Shown here: positions 58,214 through 64,000 of the stretch, one piece after another | Position numbering within the stretch: the first letter of the stretch is position 1 | How the letters are laid out: each line of letters opens with the position of its first letter | Translations under genes and position numbers: made by a program | The notes under the pieces: generated by a model | Told to the model about the DNA's origin: nothing | Databases searched by the model: none | What the model saw: the letters and a program-made list of their open reading frames with translations, nothing else | Assembly: GCA_014138725.1 (NCBI GenBank) | Contig: JACJID010000009.1 | Span: 310,001-374,000 of the forward strand | Length of the DNA: 64,000 nucleotides | DNA from: Kutzneria viridogrisea | Lineage (GTDB): Bacteria > Actinomycetota > Actinomycetes > Mycobacteriales > Pseudonocardiaceae | Direction: 5' to 3'

Positions 58214-60607
58214 TCACTCGCCCCGCAATCCCTCGACGCTGGCCGCGCGCCACAGGGAGGGCAGGGTCAACATCGTCACCGCGAGCACGGCGAGCGCCCC
58301 GGTGCCGCAGTAGGCCGCGATCATTGGCCAGTCCAGTGCGACTGTCCTGCCGCTGATGCCGAGCAGCAGCACGGCTAGCCCGACACCGGTGGCCAATGCG
58401 ATCACCACGCCGAGCACGATCGGGATCGTGTTCTGCCACAGCAGGGAGACCGCCAGCACCTTGCGCTGGACACCGTTGGCCATCAACACCGCCAGCGCCC
58501 TGCGCCGTTCCCGGATCTGTTCCAGCGCCACCACCATCAGGCTCGCCGCGGCGAGCAGCAGGGTGATGATCGAACCGATGTTGAGCACCCTGCTGATCAA
58601 CAGGAAGATGTCGTTGCCGTCCTGGTTGTTCGAGTAGACGTTGGCTTTCCAGCCCAGCGGGGCCAGCGCGTTGCGGGCGTACTCGACGAACCGCGGATCA
58701 GGCGTCTTCGGTGCGATCGAGGCGTGGGCGTACAGGGCGGGGTTGGTGACCTTCGCGATCGCCCCCTTGGTCACCAACAGGGAGCCGACCGCGGAACCGC
58801 TGTCCTTCACAGGATCGACCGAGCGAAGGGTGGCGGGAACCGTCCACTTGGGCAACTTCGCGAGGTCCTGCCCATAGCTACCGGAGAACCAGACCTGTTG
58901 CCCGGCAACAGGTACGAACGTGTGCGAGTCCGGGGAAGGCCGCGTCGCCCCGGGCAGGGGGACGTAGAAGGCGTCTCCCTCCGCGCAGCGGTCGAGCTTG
59001 ACCATTGCACGGAGTTCCTCGCAGCTGCCCAGTTCGAGGTTGACCCGCTGGCCCTTGGCGTCCTGTACTTGGCCGTTCACGGCGAACTTCGCCTTGCCCA
59101 GGCCGACCAGCCCGCCCAGTGCGCTCCGGAACACGTCGACCTCGGTGAGGCTGGTGGCCGGCATGCCCGCCCAGAACTCGGTGTTGGCGGAGCTGCGGGG
59201 GGTGGCCTCACTGCGCGCCGGGATGAACAGGGTCTGGAGGGCGATCGCCCCGGTCAACACCACCGCGACACCGCCGACGACCCGCGCCGAGGTCCCACTG
59301 TCCAGTTGCAGGCGCCGAATGGCCAGTTGCCAGGACGGTGACCCACCGCGCAGCAGCACGACGACTCGCTCCACGACCCACGGAAGGATCACTGGAACCG
59401 AGATCAGCAACAGGATGATGCCCGCGACGACCGCTGCCTGGCTCGAGTTGTCCACGGTCCGTTCGAACGACTTGGACTTCCACAACAGCAGGCCAACACC
59501 GACCACGACCGGGATCAGCCGCCACCACAGCTTGCGACGCCCCTGCCTGCCCCGGCGCACGACGCCCAACGGCTCGATGATCGTCCTGCGCAGGGAGAGC
59601 GTGGCGACACCGACCGAGAGCAGGGGGACCAGCACGAGGATCAGCGCGATGAGTGTCCACTCAGGACGGATGTCCGCAGCGAAGATCCCACCCCGCAACG
59701 CGGAGAAGCTGAGTGCGGGCACGACCTGCCTCGCGACGAGGAACATCGCGACACCGACGAACAACCCGGCGATCGCACCGACGAACGCCTCACCGGCAGC
59801 GATCCGGCGCACCTGTTTGCCGTCCGCGCCGACCAGGCGCAGCGCGGCGAGCCTGCGGTCCCGGGCGGAGGCGGCGAGCCTGGTGCTGGTCGCGACGAAC
59901 ACGACCACCGGGATCAGGAAGGTGGCCGCGCCGAGCGCGATCAGCAGCCATTCGATGCCACGCAGTTCACGCGGGGCCTCCTGCCAGCCGAAGTTGTGGA
60001 TGCGGCCGACCTCGGTCTGCCCAGCGAGGCTGGGCAGGCCCACGTAGAAGAACAACTCGTTCGGCCCGGTGAGCCCCTCGTCGGCGATGGTGCCGATGAC
60101 CCGCTGGGAAAACCGGGGTCGCAGCAGGTCGCCGCCCGGGGAGTTGAGCAGTTCGGCCAGTGCGGGGGACAGCACGACCTCACCGGGGCCAGGCAGCCTG
60201 TCCACGCCGGGGGCGTGCGGCGGGTTCGGGCCGTTCAGCTGGACCACGTAGCCCTGCAGGCCACGGCCCTGGTACTCGTCGTTGCGCAGTTCGATGTCGA
60301 CCGGGTCCACCCCGGCAACCGACTGCTGCTGGGCCTCAACAGAACCGTGCGACGGGATGGCGCGCGCGTTGCCCCGTTCGTTGCGGACCTGGAGCATGTG
60401 CGGCAACGAGGTCGCCGCGAGCAGCACGGCGACGCCCAGCCCTACGCCGACCGCGGTCAGCGCGAGCCGCGCCCAGGAGGTCCGGCCGCCCCCGAGTGCG
60501 AGCCGGACCCCCAGGGCGAGATCGCCCACCCAGCGGGTGAGCAGGGCGCCCGGCCCCCGAGACCGGGCGCCAACCGTTTCCCGAGAACGGTTGTCGGAGG
60601 AGTTCAC
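58214..60607 (-). CDS. ABC transporter permease, FtsX/MacB-like
   Basis: 797 residues, same layout as the permease at 55.3 kb: helix 'LALTAVGVGLGVAVLLAATSL', MacB-like domain with 'GVDRLPGPGEVVLSPALAELL' (split), first FtsX block with 'RDRRLAALRLVGADGKQVRRI' (split), second extracytoplasmic domain and C-terminal block 'IRERRRALAVLMANGVQRKVL' (split). The N-terminal ~30 residues are a Ser/Arg-rich cytoplasmic extension. The GTG start at 60607 overlaps the ATPase stop (GTGA). It probably forms the transporter with that ATPase; the second full permease may give a heterodimer. Confidence 0.86.
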   Translation of the reverse strand: MNSSDNRSRETVGARSRGPGALLTRWVGDLALGVRLALGGGRTSWARLALTAVGVGLGVAVLLAATSLPHMLQVRNERGNARAIPSHGSVEAQQQSVAGVDPVDIELRNDEYQGRGLQGYVVQLNGPNPPHAPGVDRLPGPGEVVLSPALAELLNSPGGDLLRPRFSQRVIGTIADEGLTGPNELFFYVGLPSLAGQTEVGRIHNFGWQEAPRELRGIEWLLIALGAATFLIPVVVFVATSTRLAASARDRRLAALRLVGADGKQVRRIAAGEAFVGAIAGLFVGVAMFLVARQVVPALSFSALRGGIFAADIRPEWTLIALILVLVPLLSVGVATLSLRRTIIEPLGVVRRGRQGRRKLWWRLIPVVVGVGLLLWKSKSFERTVDNSSQAAVVAGIILLLISVPVILPWVVERVVVLLRGGSPSWQLAIRRLQLDSGTSARVVGGVAVVLTGAIALQTLFIPARSEATPRSSANTEFWAGMPATSLTEVDVFRSALGGLVGLGKAKFAVNGQVQDAKGQRVNLELGSCEELRAMVKLDRCAEGDAFYVPLPGATRPSPDSHTFVPVAGQQVWFSGSYGQDLAKLPKWTVPATLRSVDPVKDSGSAVGSLLVTKGAIAKVTNPALYAHASIAPKTPDPRFVEYARNALAPLGWKANVYSNNQDGNDIFLLISRVLNIGSIITLLLAAASLMVVALEQIRERRRALAVLMANGVQRKVLAVSLLWQNTIPIVLGVVIALATGVGLAVLLLGISGRTVALDWPMIAAYCGTGALAVLAVTMLTLPSLWRAASVEGLRGE

Positions 60608-61311
60608 CGAGCCAGCTCCACTTCGCGGGACTTGCCGTCCCGGACGACGACCTCGCGGTCGGAGTAGGCGGCAACCCTGGGTTCGTGCGTGACCAGCACC
60701 ACGGCCGCGTTCGTGTCCTTCGCGGCGGCCACCAGCAGCTGCATGACGCGCTCGCCGTTGAGCGAGTCGAGGGCACCGGTGGGCTCGTCGGCGAAGACCA
60801 CCTTCGGGCCGGTGACCAGTGCGCGTGCCACGGCGACCCGCTGGCCCTGGCCGCCGGAGGTCTCCCCCGGCCGCTTGGCGGCGACGTCGGCGACCTCGAG
60901 CCGCTCCAGCCACTCGGTGGCCCTGGACTCGGCCTCCTTGCGGCGCATGCCACCGAGCCGCAGCGGCAGCGCGACGTTCTCCAGGCTGGTCAGCTCGGGC
61001 ACGAGCTGACCGAACTGGAACACGAAGCCGAACTCGGTGCGTCGCAGTTCGCTGCGCACGCCGTCGGACATGGCGCTGAGCTCGGCACCTCGGTACAGGA
61101 CCTGGCCGGAGTCGGGTTGCAGGATGCCTGCCAGGCAGTGCAGCAGCGTGGACTTGCCGGAACCCGAAGGCCCCATCACCGCAACCACCTCGCCTGCGTG
61201 CATCCGCAGTCCCGCGCCGTCGAGCGCGGGCGTGGGCCCGAAGGACTTGCGCAGGTCGATCGCTTCGAGCAGAGCAACGCTCTCGTCTGTGATCAGTGCT
61301 CCGGCGTTCAC
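60604..61311 (-). CDS. ABC transporter ATP-binding protein (MacB/LolD type)
   Basis: 235 residues. Walker A 'VMGPSGSGKSTLLHCLAG', Q-loop 'FVFQFGQLVPELTSLENV', signature 'ETSGGQGQRVAVARALV', Walker B 'KVVFADEPTGALDS' and H-loop 'VVLVTHEPRVA' are complete. Its length and the 'PTGALDS' D-loop belong to the MacB/LolD family that works with FtsX-type permeases on extracytoplasmic substrates without pumping through the membrane. GTG at 61311 has AAGGAGA upstream and overlaps the PadR stop (GTGA). It is the second gene of the PadR operon. Confidence 0.94.
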   Translation of the reverse strand: MNAGALITDESVALLEAIDLRKSFGPTPALDGAGLRMHAGEVVAVMGPSGSGKSTLLHCLAGILQPDSGQVLYRGAELSAMSDGVRSELRRTEFGFVFQFGQLVPELTSLENVALPLRLGGMRRKEAESRATEWLERLEVADVAAKRPGETSGGQGQRVAVARALVTGPKVVFADEPTGALDSLNGERVMQLLVAAAKDTNAAVVLVTHEPRVAAYSDREVVVRDGKSREVELAR

Positions 61312-61832
61312 GACCGAATCTCCTTGGCGAGTTGGTTCAGCCGGGCGGTGGTGAGCTCGAGCCACCGCAGGTCGGCTTCCAGGTGGAACAACGCGTGGTC
61401 GCAGATGAGCTGGTCAGCCAGGTCACCGCCGGACTTTCGGCGGGTCAGCTCACGCATCAGTCTCAAGTGCGCCGAGCGCTGCACGTCCAGCACCTCCGCT
61501 GCGGCACGACCGGACAGCAGGGCAAGCACGACCTTCGTGTAGAGCGTGTTCTGGAGGTACGGCTCGGGCTTCTCCGGCGTGGCGAGCCACTCGTGCACGT
61601 CCGTGACGCCCGCACCGGTGATGGCGTAGCGCTTCCGGTCAGGACCGCCGCCAGCCTCGACACCCTCGACCTCGACGAGGCCGTCACGGAGCAGTCTCGA
61701 CAGTGTCGAGTAGACCTGGCCGTAGTGCAGCGGCCGATCGTGACCGAAGCGCTCGTCGTAGGCGCGCTTGAGGTCGTAACCGTGCCGAGGGCCGGTCTCC
61801 AGCAACCCCAGCAACGTGAGCCCGATTGACAT
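61308..61832 (-). CDS. PadR-family transcriptional regulator
   Basis: 174 residues. The winged helix is 'LTLLGLLETGPRHGYDLKRAYDERF' (split) with 'LHYGQVYSTLSRLLRDGLVEVEG' (split) and wing 'GPDRKRYAITGAGVTDVHEWL'. The C-terminal helices ('VLALLSGRAAAEVLDVQRSAHLRLM' split; 'ALFHLEADLRWLELTTARL') form the dimer interface. It is expected to repress its own operon and be released by a ligand, often a compound handled by the adjacent transporter. ATG at 61832. A perfect palindromic operator lies 20 bases upstream. Confidence 0.92.
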   Translation of the reverse strand: MSIGLTLLGLLETGPRHGYDLKRAYDERFGHDRPLHYGQVYSTLSRLLRDGLVEVEGVEAGGGPDRKRYAITGAGVTDVHEWLATPEKPEPYLQNTLYTKVVLALLSGRAAAEVLDVQRSAHLRLMRELTRRKSGGDLADQLICDHALFHLEADLRWLELTTARLNQLAKEIRS

Positions 61833-61851
61833 GCGAGCCACTGTACATCGA

Positions 61852-61874
61852 GTGTATACGCCCGGTCTATACAC
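61852..61874. promoter_or_regulatory. PadR operator palindrome
   Basis: GTGTATA, nine bases, then TATACAC: perfect 7-bp inverted arms 20-42 bases upstream of the padR start. PadR sites are typically ATGT-N8-10-ACAT-like palindromes of this size. It also overlaps probable promoter hexamers of the divergent genes, so it may control both the ABC operon and the vanY-like gene. A half site, TGTACA (61842-61847), is adjacent. Confidence 0.75.
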
Positions 61875-61960
61875 CCTGCGCATACCACGCAACCTGCGAC
61901 TTTGCTCGGTCGTCTGCCCTGGCAGCGGGTGACTACTCACCCGGTGAACAGGAGGACGAC

Positions 61961-62506
61961 ATGCGATACGGATGGGTTGCCACGGCGCTGGGCACGGCGG
62001 TGGCGGCAGGGGTGATCACCGTGTTCGCGGGCCAGGCGGTGACGCGTGTCAGCGGATCAGCACAGCCGGCGCACATCTCGTCGGCGGCCGGGCACCCCGA
62101 CCGACCGTGTCCGGTGGACGGCACCTACCAGGACAAGGACCCGAGTGGCATGAAGCCCGCGGCGATCACCGCATGGCTGGATGTGACGCGGATCGCGGCA
62201 GGCGAGGGAGTGACGCTCTGCCTGCACGACGGCAAGCGCGACGCAGAGCAGCAGCGCGCGGAGTTCGAGGACTACGTGCGGAAGTATGGCGCCGAGGTAG
62301 CCGCCACCTACGTGCTACCCCCGGAACGCTCCATGCACGTGCAGGGCACAGCCGCGGACGTGCAGCCCAGGGCGTCAGCGCAGTGGCTGGAGCAGAGCAG
62401 GGGCAAGTACGGCTGGTGCCGCCGGTACGACAACGAGTTCTGGCACTTCGAGTACGACCCGTCCTACGCGACCGGCGGCTGCCCAGCCCGACAGCCGCAC
62501 GCCTGA
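61961..62506 (+). CDS. D-alanyl-D-alanine carboxypeptidase, VanY family
   Basis: 181 residues. An N-terminal signal or anchor helix ('WVATALGTAVAAGVITVFAG') is followed by a compact VanY peptidase domain: 'YGAEVAATYVLPPERSMHVQGTAADV' (split) with the SxHxxGxAxD zinc motif (His and Asp), and 'NEFWHFEYDPS' with the catalytic Glu and third zinc-ligand His. All catalytic residues are present. It trims the terminal D-Ala from peptidoglycan stem peptides. ATG at 61961 follows GGAGGA. It is divergent from the PadR-ABC operon, sharing the palindromic operator region, which suggests a joint response to wall-directed stress (inference). Confidence 0.9.
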   Translation: MRYGWVATALGTAVAAGVITVFAGQAVTRVSGSAQPAHISSAAGHPDRPCPVDGTYQDKDPSGMKPAAITAWLDVTRIAAGEGVTLCLHDGKRDAEQQRAEFEDYVRKYGAEVAATYVLPPERSMHVQGTAADVQPRASAQWLEQSRGKYGWCRRYDNEFWHFEYDPSYATGGCPARQPHA

Positions 62507-62866
62507 TCAGCAGGCGCAGAGGCAGAACGTGTGACCTTCGGGGTCGGCGTAGACGCGGAAGGTCCGCTGGGTGTCGAGCAGCCGGGCGCCGAGTCCGAGC
62601 ACCCGCTCCTGCTCGGCGTCGAGGTCGTCCACACCCAGGTCGAGGTGCAGCATCTGCGGCCGGTCCTGCGCGGGCCAGGTGGTCGGCTTGAAGTCGGCGG
62701 CGTACTGGAAGGCCAGGTTCACGCCGCCGTCCGGGTTGACCAGCACCGCCCGCTCGTCGACGTCCTCGTCCTCGCGCAGCTTCCAGCCGGTCACCTCGGC
62801 GTAGAAGCCGGCGAGCGACCTCGGCCGCAGGCTGTCCAGCACGATCGTCCGCACCGAGACGGTCAT
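62507..62866 (-). CDS. VOC-superfamily (glyoxalase-like) protein
   Basis: 119 residues, one VOC unit of two beta-alpha-beta-beta-beta modules: 'TIVLDSLRPRSLAGFYAEVTGW' (split), 'VNLAFQYAADF', 'MLHLDLGVDDLDAEQERVLGLGA' (split) and 'FRVYADPEGHTFCLCAC'. His in 'MLHLDL' and Glu in 'DPEGH' are the usual metal-site positions. Function could be resistance, isomerase or binding; it is not specified further. ATG at 62866, with GGAGGTG upstream. Its stop directly abuts the vanY-like stop (TGATCA), so the two genes end back to back without a spacer. Confidence 0.88.
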   Translation of the reverse strand: MTVSVRTIVLDSLRPRSLAGFYAEVTGWKLREDEDVDERAVLVNPDGGVNLAFQYAADFKPTTWPAQDRPQMLHLDLGVDDLDAEQERVLGLGARLLDTQRTFRVYADPEGHTFCLCAC

Positions 62867-62950
62867 CACACACCTCCACAGATCGAAACCAGTGAAACGA
62901 CTTTGCCGGTTACGGCACGAGACGGCAACCGGTTTGGCGCCTAAAGTGGT

Positions 62951-63499
62951 GTGGTGACTGGTCTGGCCGCCGGCGCTCGCGCCGTGCAGGAATCCGGCTG
63001 GGACGCCGAACGGGACGTGGAGTTGCTACTTGCCTTCCTGAACACCGTGAGCGTCGAAGAAGCCTCCGATGTGCTCGATGACGAGCGCTCCTGGCTGAGA
63101 TGGGTGACCGAGCGCGGTCTCGGCGCCCCGGGGCTTCCGGACCGGGTGAAGACCGTCCGCGACGCCTTGCGCTGCGTGGTGCTGGCGCACCACAACGAGC
63201 AGGGCACGAGCCCCGCGCCCCCGGTGGACGGGGCCGGCGGCACCATCCGGATCGAGCTCAGCGGCGGCGTTCCCGTGCTGACCGCCAGCGACGCGCTGGG
63301 CGCCGTGCTGGCCGCTGCCGCCCGCCTGGCAGTGATGGGCTACTGGGACCGGATCAAGATCTGTCCCGCCGACGACTGCGGCTGGGCCTTCTGCGACCGC
63401 TCCCGCAACCGCTCGCGGACCTGGTGCTCGATGCGGGTCTGCGGCAACCGCGAGAAGGCCCGCAACTGGCGGGAACGCGCCCGCGGCGCCGCCTCCTGA
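62951..63499 (+). CDS. CGNR zinc-finger/ABATE-domain regulator
   Basis: 182 residues. An N-terminal ABATE domain (~15-130, 'ELLLAFLNTVSVEEASDVLDDERSWLRWV', split) presumably binds a ligand. The C-terminal CGNR zinc finger is 'IKICPADDCGWAFCDRSRNRSRTWCSMRVCGNREKARNWRERAR' (split), with Cys-x4-Cys...Cys-x4-Cys and the family CGNR tetrapeptide. Family members are putative DNA-binding regulators with few studied cases. GTG at 62951 (or 62954). It is divergent from the VOC gene, which it may regulate. Confidence 0.9.
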   Translation: MVTGLAAGARAVQESGWDAERDVELLLAFLNTVSVEEASDVLDDERSWLRWVTERGLGAPGLPDRVKTVRDALRCVVLAHHNEQGTSPAPPVDGAGGTIRIELSGGVPVLTASDALGAVLAAAARLAVMGYWDRIKICPADDCGWAFCDRSRNRSRTWCSMRVCGNREKARNWRERARGAAS

Positions 63500-63610
63500 C
63501 GCTCGCGATCGCCCGCCTACCTGGTGACAATCCCCCGCCACTCCCAGGGGGGCGACCCCGACACCAGTCTACCGCCCCACCCCGACAGTCGATCTTCGCC
63601 AAGATCCACA

Positions 63611-63637
63611 TGTGGACAACTCGCCGCCTGTGCACAA
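63611..63637. promoter_or_regulatory. Pair of DnaA-box-like sequences
   Basis: TGTGGACAA (63611-63619) is the exact complement of the actinobacterial DnaA box TTGTCCACA, and TGTGCACAA (63629-63637) differs by one base. They are 18 bases apart in the short intergenic space at the 3' end of the DUF445 gene. Two boxes alone are not an origin; they could be a DnaA-titrating or regulatory site, or chance. Confidence 0.35.
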
Positions 63638-63639
63638 CC

Positions 63640-64000
63640 TCAGAAGAACAGCTGTGACAAGGCGTAGATCACCAGCCCGGCGAGCGCGCCGACCACGGTG
63701 CCGTTGATCCGGATGAACTGCAGGTCCCTGCCGACCTGCAACTCGATCTTGCGCGCGGTCTCCTCGGCGTCCCAGCGCTCGATCGTGTCCGTGATCAGCG
63801 TGGTGATCTCGCCCCGGTAGTTGCCGACCACGTACGCGGCAGCCCCCTCCAGCCAGCCGTCGACCTTCTCGCGCATCGTGTCGTCCTCGACCAACCGGCC
63901 GCCGACCGAGACCAGCCCCTCCAGCACGCGCTTGCGCAGCTCGCTGGACGGGTCCTCGGCGGCGTCGAGCAGCATGCGCTTGGCCGTGGCCCACGCGGAG
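63640..64000 (-). CDS. DUF445 family membrane protein, C-terminal part (cut by window edge)
   Basis: The frame runs off the right edge, so only the C-terminal ~119 residues are seen. They show the DUF445 tail: 'REKVDGWLEGAAAYVVGNYRGEITTLITDTIERWDAEETARKIELQVGRDLQFIRINGTVVGALAGLVIYAL' (split across that range), ending in one membrane helix. Full-length members are ~400 residues with an N-terminal helix and a long coiled coil. The function is unknown. Transcribed leftward, it converges with the CGNR gene. Confidence 0.85.
   Translation of the reverse strand, partial: SAWATAKRMLLDAAEDPSSELRKRVLEGLVSVGGRLVEDDTMREKVDGWLEGAAAYVVGNYRGEITTLITDTIERWDAEETARKIELQVGRDLQFIRINGTVVGALAGLVIYALSQLFF

Noticed and set aside
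53269-62506. The NACHT-PadR-ABC-VanY stretch as a phage-defence island
   Set aside because: No nuclease, restriction, retron, toxin or integrase genes accompany it; the neighbours are envelope functions, so defence is not supported by context.

Overview
This is a high-GC (about 70%) actinobacterial chromosome segment, most likely from the Pseudonocardiales (Pseudonocardiaceae-like; genus not determinable by eye). The evidence is very GC-rich codon use, many GTG starts and 4-nt gene overlaps, mycothiol genes (mshA, a maleylpyruvate-isomerase-fold protein), SenX3/RegX3, Rex, HbhA-like and bS22 genes, and a BldN-type sigma factor. From memory of the M. tuberculosis H37Rv gene order, the block from about 51.4 kb leftwards to about 3 kb is broadly collinear with Rv0474 to Rv0513 (XRE regulator, hbhA, DUF2516, DUF2505, murB, lprQ, SDR, mshA, ybjN, gpm1, senX3, regX3, ppx, Rv0497, Rv0498, proC, HTH, bS22, galE2, plsC-like, serB, glutaredoxin, hemA, hemC, hemD, hemB), with local insertions.

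Layout. 0-2.6 kb: an IS982-type transposase end, a 19-bp repeat array and a decayed ketosynthase/ACP/alpha-oxoamine synthase cluster. 2.7-9.8 kb: a leftward operon rex-hemA-hemC-hemD(X), then hemB after a strong hairpin, then three small membrane-protein genes; a Rex operator precedes rex. 10.2-13.9 kb: fasciclin lipoprotein, membrane molybdopterin oxidoreductase, divergent HTH regulator, second repeat array, glutaredoxin. 13.9-18.4 kb: acyl-CoA synthetase, BldN-like ECF sigma with its DUF5667 anti-sigma candidate and an apparent sigma-BldN promoter between them, HAD phosphatase. 18.6-30 kb: D-amino-acid oxidase, acyltransferase, epimerase, bS22, HTH, proC, thioesterase, proline dehydrogenase, sugar isomerase, Pro-rich membrane protein, Ppx. 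29.5-31.5 kb: senX3-regX3. 31.7-41 kb: aldo-keto reductase, gpmA, a secreted protein, an acyl-CoA ligase, DUF4349 lipoprotein, YbjN, mshA, hydrolase. 41-53 kb: third repeat array, L,D-transpeptidase, SDR, serine protease, murB, DUF2505, methyltransferase, purU, YbaK, HbhA-like, isoaspartyl-MTase-like, RpiB-like. 53.3-62 kb: a membrane-anchored NACHT-type NTPase and a PadR-controlled ABC exporter operon carrying a truncated FtsX paralogue. 62-64 kb: VanY peptidase, VOC protein, CGNR regulator, start of a DUF445 gene.

The most unusual things are two short-repeat families. (1) Three mini-ORF elements of 81, 81 and 51 bp sit exactly between co-directional genes (senX3/regX3, proline dehydrogenase/thioesterase, mshA/ybjN). 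Each overlaps the upstream stop and the downstream start by 4 nt and encodes a related 26-, 26- or 16-residue peptide beginning (M/V)(S/T)ELA. The architecture matches mycobacterial MIRUs, including the senX3-regX3 location. (2) Three intergenic arrays hold degenerate tandem units of strictly 19 bp, with 13 to 18 phased units each. Other regulatory signals visible are a Rex operator, a perfect PadR-type palindrome, a sigma-BldN-like promoter, a PHO-box-like triple repeat near senX3 and about a dozen terminator hairpins.
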